From the NCBI GenBank assembly GCA_036645955.1, contig JAVXND010000010.1:4755-68754 (forward strand): a stretch of DNA of 64,000 bases. Direction: 5' to 3'. Position 1 is the stretch's first letter, and the number at the start of each line of letters is the position of its first letter. The notes under the pieces were generated by a model. That model made no database searches, had not been told where the DNA came from, and worked only from the letters and a program-made list of their open reading frames with translations. The position numbers and the translations under genes were made by a program. Below are positions 6,707 through 15,209 of this stretch, piece by piece. The DNA is from Limiplasma sp036645955 (lineage in GTDB: Bacteria; Bacillota; Clostridia; Christensenellales; Aristaeellaceae).

Positions 6707-8331
6707 ATGCACAGGGATTGAACCCCCACATTGCTCAAGGTAAGCAGATAGCGGTTGCAGTTTTCAATTTCAAGCGCATACGTGCCTGCGGCGCTTGCTT
6801 CAAAAGAGAAGCAGCCAGACCCGCAATGCTGCCAAACCGATAGGGTTTGCCTTGCGGCTGTGTCGTAGAGCTTCACGCGCCATTGACACTGACCGCACGC
6901 GGTAATGCATCCTGCAATCACACCGGGGGTGATGAAGGGGGCGGGACAGGGCGGGCATGCTGGGCATACCGGGCACTCTTTCTGCGGAGGGCAAACGGGG
7001 CATGTCGGGCATGCTGGGCATACCGGGCACTCCTTCTGCGGAGGGCAAATGGGGCAGGGCGGGCATGCCGGGCATACCTTCTCCGGCGGGTAAACGGGGC
7101 ATGTCGGGCACGCCGGGCATATCTTCTGCGGCGGGCAAACGGGGCATGCTGGGCATACCGGGCATACCGGGCATTCCTTCTGCGGCGGGCACGTCGGGCA
7201 TACCGGACATTCCTTCTGCGGAGGGCAGCTGGGGCAAATCGTGCTTGGCGGGCATGTCGGGCATGCTGGGCACGCCGGGCATTCCTTCTGCGGCGGGCAT
7301 GCGGGGCAGCCGGGTTCGCCTTCCTCCGTACCCGCGCCTGTTACAATGCCGCCCGCAAACGGGAACCAATGCAGCTCAAACCCGCTGCCCTGCTGCACCC
7401 AAAGCCCGCTAAGCACAGCGTTGCCATTGATGTTACCGCCTGTGGTAAAGGCATTCCACTGCGTATCAGGCGCAAAAACGCTGCCATAAATCGCCGTGGG
7501 AAAATCAAGGCGCACACTTCGCGCATTCATCAGCACAAAAATCGTATTTTTCGCAAGTGCCTCTTCACCCCAAAGCGGTGTAGAAACGGTCATTTGCTCC
7601 CCGCTGTAAATGCGCACAATGTTCACACTGCCTTTAGGCACGTTGAGCGCAATGTTGCCCACGATGGAGCCTTCCTTGGGCCATTCCAAATCAAACAAGT
7701 TCTGCAAGGGGTTCGTGCCTGTGAGGCGGTAGCCGTAATCACTCCTGCGGGTTTCGCCTTCCGCCTTGAGCGATGCAAAAAAGTTCATCCAGCCTTCAAA
7801 GCTCTTTCGCGCATCGCTGAAAAACGCGGGCACATTCGCGCCTACCCTTGCGGCAGGGATGCGCCTTGGTACATCGTAGCTTGAAATCAAGTAATTGGTG
7901 CCCTGCTGGGCAGGCTCCCAATAGGGACTGCCATTTGCCGCGTACAGCTGTGCCAGCGTTTGCCGCTGATTTGCGCTTGCGTCGCTTCCAATTATGTAAG
8001 TGCTCTTACTGCCCACCTTGAATGCATCACGCGCCGTAAGCACGTTGCCCGTCACGGTAAGCGAATCCGCAATGTCCACGTTTCCACCCGATAAAAAGCG
8101 CACATCCGTAGCGCTGTAAGGCAAGGTCTGCTTGCCCATTCTGCCAAAGCCGATGGACATGCCGCGGTTGCTTGTTACATTCCCTTGAACCGCTACGGGG
8201 CCTTCCATATCCACAATGCTTTCCAGGTTTCCCAGAATCATCCCGTTATAGCCAACCCCCACGCCAAAGGGCTGCCCGTCAATATCCTGCCATTTCACAT
8301 TTTGATAGGGCACGCCTGTAAGTTCTGCCAT
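6697..8331 (-). CDS. Choice-of-anchor A domain protein with a 40-triplet Cys-Pro-x tract
   Basis: The 544-residue protein has three parts. Residues about 25-328 match the choice-of-anchor A fold, from YNGMILGNLESI through GPVAVQGNVTSN to the terminal ELHWFPFAGG. Residues 342-463 form an uninterrupted triplet register of Cys-Pro-x units broken only by in-register QKE, STI, QKI or EKV triplets, with 32 cysteines. Residues 470-544 form a small domain with eight more cysteines. No signal peptide is visible, which is odd for this normally surface-exposed domain and could fit a mother-cell spore-coat protein or non-classical export. The ATG follows AGGAGGGAG, which lies inside an inverted repeat. 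Role inferred: a disulfide-crosslinked or metal-binding fibrous surface layer. Confidence 0.8.
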   Translation of the reverse strand: MAELTGVPYQNVKWQDIDGQPFGVGVGYNGMILGNLESIVDMEGPVAVQGNVTSNRGMSIGFGRMGKQTLPYSATDVRFLSGGNVDIADSLTVTGNVLTARDAFKVGSKSTYIIGSDASANQRQTLAQLYAANGSPYWEPAQQGTNYLISSYDVPRRIPAARVGANVPAFFSDARKSFEGWMNFFASLKAEGETRRSDYGYRLTGTNPLQNLFDLEWPKEGSIVGNIALNVPKGSVNIVRIYSGEQMTVSTPLWGEEALAKNTIFVLMNARSVRLDFPTAIYGSVFAPDTQWNAFTTGGNINGNAVLSGLWVQQGSGFELHWFPFAGGIVTGAGTEEGEPGCPACPPQKECPACPACPTCPPSTICPSCPPQKECPVCPTCPPQKECPVCPVCPACPVCPPQKICPACPTCPVYPPEKVCPACPPCPICPPQKECPVCPACPTCPVCPPQKECPVCPACPPCPAPFITPGVIAGCITACGQCQWRVKLYDTAARQTLSVWQHCGSGCFSFEASAAGTYALEIENCNRYLLTLSNVGVQSLCIRK

Positions 8332-8335
8332 GGTA

Positions 8336-8405
8336 CACACTCCCTCCTGTTTTAGGTGCCGAAACAGCCGTCCGCGCATCCTATGATCACAGGAGGGAAT
8401 GTGTG
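8336..8405 (-). promoter_or_regulatory. Long inverted repeat that can sequester the ribosome-binding site of the Cys-Pro gene
   Basis: On the minus-strand transcript CACACATTCCCTCCTGT can pair with ACAGGAGGGAGTGTG, giving 15 bp with a 2-nt bulge and a 38-nt loop. The second arm contains the AGGAGGG site just before the start codon. No U-tract follows, so it is not a terminator. Function as a translational switch is inferred. Confidence 0.6.
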
Positions 8406-8429
8406 CATCGCACTGCCTGAGCAAAAAAA

Positions 8430-9500
8430 CTATGGCTGTGGGAATTGGGCGATATAGGTTTTGCCGCGCGCCAGCTGTATTTCGTTTCCTTTGTCATCCA
8501 AAAAAACCGTGGGTTCCTCCGCAGCTTTGCGCTCCCAGCTTCCCTTGATCAGCCTCCCGCCAATGTAGCAATCCGCGCTCCCTCCGCCCACGCATTGCAT
8601 CAGGGGCAGAAGATTGTTCGCCAATGCATACTCATAGCGCACATACTGCACAATCACATTGCTAAAGCGGAGCGGTATCTGCGCCTCGGGGGCACGGTTT
8701 TCGGCGGATTCAAAGCTCAAGTAAGGCGCTTTTCCGCAATAGCGCTGGTACAGGCCGCTTGCCTCGTCATATACAAACGAACAGTCGTATTGGGGTTTTC
8801 CCCATTTTAGCTCTACAAGCTCGCCCATCTCATACCCGCTCGCATAAGGGTTTTGGTCAAAGAACAAAAAGGGATGCGGCACCGCGACCGTTTCAGCAGG
8901 AATGGAGGCGCGAAGTGCCCTTACATCCGCATTCAGATTATCGGGCGCTTTAATATCCTTCACTCGGTACATATGCTCCCTGGCTTTGGCGTTTTTGTGG
9001 AGTGAAAACACAAGACCGCGATCCCACGCACCCATTTGGGACAGCGTTCCGTACAGATCGTAGCCCTCGCGATTGGCTCCGCCTGTAAACACAAGTCCCC
9101 CCTGCCACTCCTGACAAAGCAGCGCCGCGCCCATGCGCACAGAGCGCACGGGGCCGACGTTAATCTCCCCTTGGTTTGCAAAGCAATCATTGAGCAAAAA
9201 GGTCATACGGGTTTCCCCGCTGCCCCACAGGATGCTTTCGTACACCACATCGGCGTGCTGTGCGCCCCAAGGCGCACGCTGTCCCACGCCTGCGGCTTTG
9301 ATTTTCTTGTTTCCAACCTTGACCGTATCACAAGCATGACCAACCTCAATCAACATTGGCATGTAGCGATCCTCTGCCAAGGGCAGTCCCGTCACAGGGC
9401 TTTCACCAGGGATCACAGGGTTGCGAGGTTTCTCGTTTTCCGCCGAGGCCATTCCCAACACCAGCATGCAAGCCAGCAAAGCACTTAACAGTTTTTTCAA
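8430..9500 (-). CDS. DUF3048 (YerB-family) exported protein, copy 1
   Basis: The 356-residue protein starts at a TTG 7 nt after AAGGAGG and has a signal peptide (MKKLLSALLACMLVLGMASA). The rest matches DUF3048: NPVIPGESPVTGLPLAED at the N-terminal edge, ADVVYE, a VGPVRSVR segment and the C-terminal LARGKTYIAQFP. B. subtilis YerB is a lipoprotein, but here the only early cysteine lies inside the hydrophobic core, not in a lipobox, so it is probably released or wall-associated. A close paralogue lies immediately upstream, separated by a hairpin. The family's biochemical function is unknown to me. Confidence 0.88.
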   Translation of the reverse strand: MKKLLSALLACMLVLGMASAENEKPRNPVIPGESPVTGLPLAEDRYMPMLIEVGHACDTVKVGNKKIKAAGVGQRAPWGAQHADVVYESILWGSGETRMTFLLNDCFANQGEINVGPVRSVRMGAALLCQEWQGGLVFTGGANREGYDLYGTLSQMGAWDRGLVFSLHKNAKAREHMYRVKDIKAPDNLNADVRALRASIPAETVAVPHPFLFFDQNPYASGYEMGELVELKWGKPQYDCSFVYDEASGLYQRYCGKAPYLSFESAENRAPEAQIPLRFSNVIVQYVRYEYALANNLLPLMQCVGGGSADCYIGGRLIKGSWERKAAEEPTVFLDDKGNEIQLARGKTYIAQFPQP

Positions 9501-9526
9501 AGGTCATCCTCCTTTTTTATGCCAAA

Positions 9527-9559
9527 GGCCGCCTATCGAAGCTCATTCGAAGGGCGGCC
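9527..9559 (-). other. Hairpin between the two DUF3048 paralogues
   Basis: GGCCGCC pairs with GGCGGCC, and an inner TCGAA/TTCGA pair extends the stem. T-rich flanks are short on the minus strand, so it could partly terminate or stabilise the upstream message. Confidence 0.5.
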
Positions 9560-9574
9560 AAGGTGATTTTTTAT

Positions 9575-10765
9575 TTATTGCACGCCCTGATAGGTGAGCA
9601 AATTTTCCGGCGGGAAGTCTACGATGAAGGTTTTGCCGCGTGTCAGCTGCAGCTCGTTGCCTTGATCGTCAAAGTAAATGGTGGGATCCTCCGTGGTTTT
9701 GCGCACCCAGTAGCCAGGAATGTAGCGGCCGCCAATGAAGATATCCGCGTTGCCCTTGCCCACGCTCTGCATGACAGGCATGATCTTGCTGTTGTTCACA
9801 TACTCGTAAGGCACGCGCTGTACAATCACATTGCTAAACGACATTTGTGATTGGTTATCCGGCGAGCGGTCGTCTGCCGCGGCAAAGGTCATGTACGGCG
9901 CATCGCCGGAATAGCGCAGATAGAGGTTGTTTGCTTCGTCATAGAAGAAATGGGAAATGTATTTCTTATGGCCCCAATCCAGATTGATGCTGTAGGCAAA
10001 CTCATAGCCATCCACATAGGGGCTGGAATCCGCAAACAGGAAGGGGCGGGGCTGTGCCACGGTTGTGGAAGGTATTACGGTGCGCAAGCCTGCAAGGTCG
10101 ATGCTGAGATTGTCGGGGGACTTTACGCCGTCCACACGGCTTTTATAATCCTGATAACTATTGTCCAAAAGGTTGAATACAACGCCCTTGTCGCTCGCAC
10201 CCAAATCAGAGAACATAGCGGCTATGTTGTTTTCTTCACGGCGCGGGCCGCCTGCGAACACAATGCCGCCCTGCCATTCCTCACGGAGCAGCACATGGCC
10301 GATACGAGCGGAACGCACGGGGCCGGCGCTCGTGGGCATGCCATCGGCAAAGCTGTCGCTAAACAGGAAGGTGATACGGGTTTCGCCCGAGCGGTATAGG
10401 TTTCCTTCATATACCAAATCCGCATATTGGCCGCCCCAGGGCGCACGCTCGCCAATGCCCGCAAAGGTAACCTTTTTACCGTTGACCTTAGCGGTGCCAG
10501 CGGGATTGCTGATCTGCACAAGCATGGGCAGATACAAGCCGTCATCAGCTACAGGCAAACCTGTGGTGGGGCTTTCGCCTGGAATCACAGGGTTGCGTGA
10601 AAGGTCTGTCTTGGGTTTGATTTCACGGTCAGCCACATTTTGCAGTACCGTGCCGTCCTTGGGCATGGAATAGTTGTTTGCTTTGGGTTCCTTTTTCGCC
10701 ATTGCAGGCACAGCGCCCATCACCAATAGACAGATTAACAAAACGGAAATGAACTTTTTCACCAT
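9575..10765 (-). CDS. DUF3048 (YerB-family) exported protein, copy 2
   Basis: The 396-residue paralogue of the downstream gene carries a signal peptide (MVKKFISVLLICLLVMGAVPAMA), a 35-residue charged linker and the full DUF3048 domain from NPVIPGESPTTGLPVADD to LTRGKTFIVDFPPENL. As in copy 1 there is no lipobox cysteine. AGGAGG precedes the ATG. A strong promoter stands 73 nt upstream. The two copies are clearly homologous over their whole length but differ at many positions, so this is an old tandem duplication, not a recent one. Confidence 0.88.
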   Translation of the reverse strand: MVKKFISVLLICLLVMGAVPAMAKKEPKANNYSMPKDGTVLQNVADREIKPKTDLSRNPVIPGESPTTGLPVADDGLYLPMLVQISNPAGTAKVNGKKVTFAGIGERAPWGGQYADLVYEGNLYRSGETRITFLFSDSFADGMPTSAGPVRSARIGHVLLREEWQGGIVFAGGPRREENNIAAMFSDLGASDKGVVFNLLDNSYQDYKSRVDGVKSPDNLSIDLAGLRTVIPSTTVAQPRPFLFADSSPYVDGYEFAYSINLDWGHKKYISHFFYDEANNLYLRYSGDAPYMTFAAADDRSPDNQSQMSFSNVIVQRVPYEYVNNSKIMPVMQSVGKGNADIFIGGRYIPGYWVRKTTEDPTIYFDDQGNELQLTRGKTFIVDFPPENLLTYQGVQ

Positions 10766-10838
10766 TCAACCTCCTATATGTACCGTTTCTTTGGCATTGC
10801 CAGTAGGCTTGGGCTACGTACCCAAACCATCCTTCCTC

Positions 10839-10868
10839 ATTATATCATTGCTTTCCGTTTACTGTCAA
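10839..10868 (-). promoter_or_regulatory. Strong promoter of the DUF3048 pair
   Basis: On the minus strand TTGACA is followed after 18 nt by TATAAT. The transcribed leader contains a TTGGG/CCCAA hairpin before the ribosome-binding site. Confidence 0.75.
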
Positions 10869-10915
10869 TGTAATAAGCCCGTAACATGTTTAACAATTTT
10901 GATGAGGTATTGCAC

Positions 10916-10944
10916 TTGCAAAGAGTTTTAAGCTAAGATAAAAT
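10916..10944 (+). promoter_or_regulatory. Promoter of the polytopic membrane protein gene
   Basis: TTGCAA is followed after 17 nt by TAAAAT, about 40 nt before the start codon. It is divergent from the DUF3048 promoter. Confidence 0.55.
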
Positions 10945-10981
10945 ACGCACGATATTTCTTGAAAGCAGGCGTTTAGCGAGC

Positions 10982-12355
10982 ATGCGATTCACTGAAGGCA
11001 CCCTTGGATCTCATCAAATCAAGCAACGAACCCCTTTGCGCGGTCTATGCAGACTTTTCCTATTTTTGGTATGCGGCGTGCTGGTTGGCTTTGCCTTCCT
11101 TGTGGCGGCGTTTGCCTTGCCAGTGGAGGCCATGGAGCGCAATGTGCTGCTATCCATCCCCGCATTGGATGGCAGCTGGGGCACAGGTGAGGAGGCCTAC
11201 GAGCAGCTGCTCAAGGGGTATGCTACCACCCAATTGGACAACACCACCGACGCGCTCATGCTGCTCACCGCCATTCACCGCTCAAACGAATCCATCATTA
11301 CCCAAGCGGTGAACGTGTACACCTATAGCGGCACCAACCCCAGAGCCTACCCCACACTGCTTGAATATGCTCAAACGGGCGCGGAGGGCATGCGCGACAC
11401 CGCCATTTCGTGGTATTGGCTGGGCTATTTGGTACTGCTCAAGCCCCTGCTGATGGTTTTTACCTATATGGATCTGCGCATGCTCAACATGCTGTTGCAG
11501 GGCTTGCTGCTCATTGGCATCCTTGTATTTCTGCAAAAGCGCGGCCTTTCGCGCTATGTGCTCCCCTTTGGCCTTTCATTGGTGTGCTTAACCCCCATGG
11601 TTATGCCGTTTTCGTTTCAATTTTCCACCATGTTTTACATTTCTGCCATCGCCATGCTCTTGCTTTTATACAAAACCCATTGGGTGCTCAACCGCTTGGG
11701 CGATGCGGCTTTTTTCCTGCTCATTGGCATGTCCACCGCTTATTTTGATTTTTTGACCTACCCCATTGCATCCTTCGGCATGCCCTTTTTGCTGTTGCTT
11801 CTGCTCAAGCAGGAGGACAAACCCCGCGCTCTGTGGCGCATGCTGCTGCGCTGCGGCGCGGCTTGGTCGCTGGGCTACGGCGGCATGTGGGCCAGCAAAT
11901 GGCTGCTGACCGCACTTTTAAGCAATGAGCCCTTTCTGGATACCTTGCTTGCCAAAATTACCGAGCGCACCTCCCTTGTGGACACCACCCTATCCCTCCA
12001 TTTTACCCGCATGGACGTACTCAAAGCCAACTTTGCCGTTTTTACAAAAAAGCCCTATCTGCTGCTTGGCGCAGGCACCCTGCTTTGCTACGCCATTGCC
12101 TATGGAAAAAGGCGTTCAGCACGCCGCACCCTCTCCCCCGCGCTTGCCTTGTTATTTTTATGCGTGGCTTTTTTGCCGATTGCCTGGTATTTACTGCTCA
12201 GCAACCACTCCTTCAATCACGCTTTCTTTACCTCACGCACGCTTTGGGTGTCCGCTTTTTCCATATTATGCTTGCTTTCGCGCTTCTGCGAGCCGCTCAC
12301 GGACGGCGGCAGGCCTTTGCCTTATGCGGCTTGTGCAAAAGCAAGCGACGCTTGA
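10982..12355 (+). CDS. Polytopic membrane protein of unknown function
   Basis: The 457-residue protein has an N-terminal hydrophobic segment, an extracytoplasmic region of about 110 residues and then eight to nine predicted membrane segments. The layout, with a large first outer loop followed by clustered helices and short loops, resembles GT-C glycosyltransferase-like or O-antigen-type proteins, but I see no diagnostic motif. The start has only a weak AGCAGG site, so a slightly different start is possible. It is divergent from the secreted-protein island and followed by a separate promoter, so it is probably monocistronic. Confidence 0.65.
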   Translation: MRFTEGTLGSHQIKQRTPLRGLCRLFLFLVCGVLVGFAFLVAAFALPVEAMERNVLLSIPALDGSWGTGEEAYEQLLKGYATTQLDNTTDALMLLTAIHRSNESIITQAVNVYTYSGTNPRAYPTLLEYAQTGAEGMRDTAISWYWLGYLVLLKPLLMVFTYMDLRMLNMLLQGLLLIGILVFLQKRGLSRYVLPFGLSLVCLTPMVMPFSFQFSTMFYISAIAMLLLLYKTHWVLNRLGDAAFFLLIGMSTAYFDFLTYPIASFGMPFLLLLLLKQEDKPRALWRMLLRCGAAWSLGYGGMWASKWLLTALLSNEPFLDTLLAKITERTSLVDTTLSLHFTRMDVLKANFAVFTKKPYLLLGAGTLLCYAIAYGKRRSARRTLSPALALLFLCVAFLPIAWYLLLSNHSFNHAFFTSRTLWVSAFSILCLLSRFCEPLTDGGRPLPYAACAKASDA

Positions 12356-12380
12356 CTTGTCTGCCAAAACAGGGCATAAT
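12352..12380 (+). promoter_or_regulatory. Promoter of the DUF512-der unit
   Basis: TTGACT is followed after 17 nt by CATAAT. The -35 overlaps the last codons of the preceding membrane-protein gene. Confidence 0.65.
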
Positions 12381-12430
12381 AGGGACTGCTCGATTTTGGG
12401 GCTTACACGCACAGGAAAGGAAGGATGTCC

Positions 12431-13759
12431 ATGCGCCATGAAATTACTGCCGTTGCAAGGCATTCCGCCGCAGAACGGGGCGGCTTGCGCGCGGGTGATT
12501 TTCTCCTTTCCATCAATGGCGAGCCCGTTGTGGACGAAATCGACTATCAAGCCCTGATTGCTGTCCCCTTGCTTCACATAGCGCTTGAGCGCGGCGGCAA
12601 AACGGAGCGTATCAACGTTCGCAAAAGCGAGGAAGAACCGCTTGGCCTGCACTTTGGGCAAAGCATGACGCTTTCACCGCGCACCTGCCGCAACCAATGC
12701 GCCTTCTGCTTCATTGCGCAAATGCCGAAGGGGCTTCGTGAAACCCTGTATGTGAAGGATGACGACTGGCGCTACTCGCTCATGATGGGCAATTTTGTTA
12801 CGCTTACCAATGTGGATGAAGATGAGTTTGCGCGCATTTTGCGCCGCCATGCCTCACCGCTGTTTATCAGCATTCACACCACAAACCCTGAATTGCGTTG
12901 CAGTATGATGCATAACCGCTTTGCGGGTGACATTATGCGGCGGCTTTTAGCGCTCAAAGCCGCGGGCATCCGCTTTCATTGTCAAATTGTGGTTTGCCCG
13001 GGCTTTAACGATGGCGCTGAGCTTTTGCGCACCCTCCGCGACTTAAAAACGCTCGCGCCTGCCGCGCAAACCGTTGCCATGGTGCCCGTAGGGCTTACGC
13101 GCTTTCGCGAGCAGCTGCCCAAGCTTACGCCCTTTACGCGGGAAGGCGCACAAGCTTTGCTTGCCGGCATTGCCCCTTTTCAAGAGGAATGCCGCCAAAC
13201 CATCGGCACCACCTTTGCTTTCCCCAGCGATGAATTCTTTTGCCTGAGCGGTCAGCCTGTGCCTGACGAAGCTTGGTACGAGGATTTTCCGCAGATTGAA
13301 AACGGCGTGGGGTTGCTGAGGCGGCTTGAATGTGAGTTGGATGAAGCCGCCGAATTTGACGATCTCCCCGCACAGCAGCACACAAAAACCTATGTGCTGC
13401 CCACAGGGGTAAGCGCCGCGCCGCATCTTGAGCGCCTCACGCGCCGCTTTGCGCCGCAGGGCGTAAGGGTTCATGTGTTGGCCGTTAAAAACCATTTTTT
13501 CGGCGAAACCGTAACGGTAGCGGGTTTGCTCACAGGCGGAGATGTTTTGGCCGCCCTCACGCCCGCCGCCATCCAGGATGCGGATGAAATTTTGCTCTGC
13601 ACCGCCATGCTCCGCCACGAGGGCGATCTGTTTTTGGATGATATGCACATCGACACCTTCCGCGAGCGTGCACCCTTGCCCGTAACGCTTGTAGCCCCCG
13701 ATGGACAGGCCTTGTACGACGCGCTTCGCCAACGCGATGGTGAGGACGATAGGCTTTAA
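12431..13759 (+). CDS. DUF512 family protein with PDZ-like N-terminus and radical-SAM-like Fe-S motif
   Basis: The 442-residue protein has a PDZ-like segment at residues 1-50 (ERGGLRAGDFLLSINGEPV), a cysteine cluster CRNQCAFCFIAQMPKGLR near residue 80 typical of this family's Fe-S centre, a TIM-barrel-like middle and the DUF512 C-terminal domain. Its biochemical role is not established. The second of two nearby ATGs was chosen because it sits 6 nt after GGAAGG. In many Firmicutes this gene precedes der, as it does here 57 bp upstream, so the two are probably co-transcribed. Confidence 0.88.
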   Translation: MRHEITAVARHSAAERGGLRAGDFLLSINGEPVVDEIDYQALIAVPLLHIALERGGKTERINVRKSEEEPLGLHFGQSMTLSPRTCRNQCAFCFIAQMPKGLRETLYVKDDDWRYSLMMGNFVTLTNVDEDEFARILRRHASPLFISIHTTNPELRCSMMHNRFAGDIMRRLLALKAAGIRFHCQIVVCPGFNDGAELLRTLRDLKTLAPAAQTVAMVPVGLTRFREQLPKLTPFTREGAQALLAGIAPFQEECRQTIGTTFAFPSDEFFCLSGQPVPDEAWYEDFPQIENGVGLLRRLECELDEAAEFDDLPAQQHTKTYVLPTGVSAAPHLERLTRRFAPQGVRVHVLAVKNHFFGETVTVAGLLTGGDVLAALTPAAIQDADEILLCTAMLRHEGDLFLDDMHIDTFRERAPLPVTLVAPDGQALYDALRQRDGEDDRL

Positions 13760-13816
13760 CCAGCGCTTCTTCTCCCCCATCTCGCTTTACCCTACGACAA
13801 CCCATGAGGAGGAACT

Positions 13817-15148
13817 ATGTCAAAACCACTGGTAGCCATTGTTGGCCGCCCCAATGTAGGTAAATCCACTTTCTTTAACAAAATTGCCGGCAGACGCATT
13901 TCCATTGTAGAGGATGTGCCCGGTGTAACGCGCGACCGCATCTATGCCGATGTGGAATGGATGGGACGCCGTTTCAGCATGGTAGACACAGGCGGGCTGG
14001 ACATGCGAAGCGACGATGTGCTTCTTTCCCAAATGCGCAGGCAAGCCGAAATTGCCATGGATACCGCAGATGTCATCTGCTTTTTCACCGATGTGCGCGA
14101 CGGCCTCACCTCAGATGACGAGGATGTGGCCAACTACCTCCGCAAAACCCGCAAGCCCTTGCTGTTGGTGGTAAACAAGGTAGACCACATGGGGCTTAAC
14201 GATAGCTTGTACGAATATTACAACCTTGGCTTGGGCGATCCCATTGCCATCAGCAGTACCAATATGCTGGGGCTTGGCGACCTGCTGGAGGCCATTGTAA
14301 AGCAGCTCCCCCCGCCCCAGCCCGATGAGCAGGACGAGGAAGAGCACGTGATTCAGCTGGCGCTGGTCGGCCGCCCCAACGTGGGCAAGAGCTCGCTCAC
14401 AAACAAGCTGTTAGGCGAGGAGCGCACCATGGTCAGCGACATTCCAGGCACCACGCGCGACGCAATCGACACCCTGTTTACCGATGAACAGGGCGTGCGC
14501 TATAACATCATCGACACCGCAGGCATGCGTAAAAAAAGAGCCGTGGAGGATGAAACGCTTGAGCGCTACAGCGTACTGCGCGCCATAGCCGCCATTGAAC
14601 GCTGTGATGTGGCCCTGCTGCTCATAGATGCGCAAACAGGCGTAACCGAGCAGGATACCAAAATCGCAGGTTTGATTTTAAGCGCTGGCAAAGCCGTCAT
14701 TGTGGTGGTCAACAAATGGGATGCGGTTGAAAAAGAAACCAACACCATGGAGGTTTACCGCAAGCAAGTGCTTTCCGACCTCAAGTTCATGAGCTATGCG
14801 CCCATGCTCTTTTTATCCGCCCTGACTGGTCAGCGTGTAAACACCGTGCTGGCCGCCGTAAAGGATGCCTACAGCCAGTACTCCAAGCGCATTCCCACAG
14901 GCGTGCTCAACGAGGCGCTTGCCGATGCGCAAGCCAGCCTACAGCCGCCCATGTCGGGTGGGCGCAGGCTCAAAATTTACTACGGTACACAGCAATGCAT
15001 CCGTCCCCCCACCTTCGTCTTTTTCATCAACGATGAAAGCCTCATGCACTTTGCCTATGAGCGTTATTTGGAAAACCATTTCCGCAAAAGCTTCGGCTTT
15101 GCAGGCACGCCCATCCACTTTGTGCTCAGGCAAAAAACAAAGGATTAA
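13817..15148 (+). CDS. der: Ribosome-associated GTPase Der (EngA)
   Basis: The 443-residue protein has two tandem GTPase domains, each with a GRPNVGKS P-loop (about residues 9 and 184) and its own DTGG/DTAG and NKVD/NKWD motifs. A C-terminal KH-like domain covers residues about 355-443. Der acts in maturation of the 50S ribosomal subunit and is essential in most bacteria. GAGGAGGAA precedes the ATG. Length and order of motifs are entirely typical. The gene ends at a near-perfect bidirectional terminator. Confidence 0.98.
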   Translation: MSKPLVAIVGRPNVGKSTFFNKIAGRRISIVEDVPGVTRDRIYADVEWMGRRFSMVDTGGLDMRSDDVLLSQMRRQAEIAMDTADVICFFTDVRDGLTSDDEDVANYLRKTRKPLLLVVNKVDHMGLNDSLYEYYNLGLGDPIAISSTNMLGLGDLLEAIVKQLPPPQPDEQDEEEHVIQLALVGRPNVGKSSLTNKLLGEERTMVSDIPGTTRDAIDTLFTDEQGVRYNIIDTAGMRKKRAVEDETLERYSVLRAIAAIERCDVALLLIDAQTGVTEQDTKIAGLILSAGKAVIVVVNKWDAVEKETNTMEVYRKQVLSDLKFMSYAPMLFLSALTGQRVNTVLAAVKDAYSQYSKRIPTGVLNEALADAQASLQPPMSGGRRLKIYYGTQQCIRPPTFVFFINDESLMHFAYERYLENHFRKSFGFAGTPIHFVLRQKTKD

Positions 15149-15159
15149 TGTATTCCCCC

Positions 15160-15207
15160 AAAAAGGGGACAGGGATTGCCGCATATAGCAATCCCTGTCC
15201 CCTTTTT
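15160..15207. terminator. Perfect 20-bp bidirectional terminator between der and the acyltransferase
   Basis: The arms AAAAAGGGGACAGGGATTGC and its exact complement flank an 8-nt loop, with A5 and T5 ends. It serves two convergent genes. Confidence 0.92.
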
Positions 15208-15209
15208 GG

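Noticed and set aside
6847..7884. Long plus-strand frame, Arg/Ala-rich with periodic repeats, opposite the Cys-Pro gene
   Set aside because: Its repeats are the complement of the Cys-Pro-x codons; no start signals, and the minus-strand gene has a recognisable domain.
8335..8406. Inverted repeat before the Cys-Pro gene read as a terminator of the DUF3048 transcript
   Set aside because: No U-tract follows the stem, and its second arm is the ribosome-binding site of the next gene.
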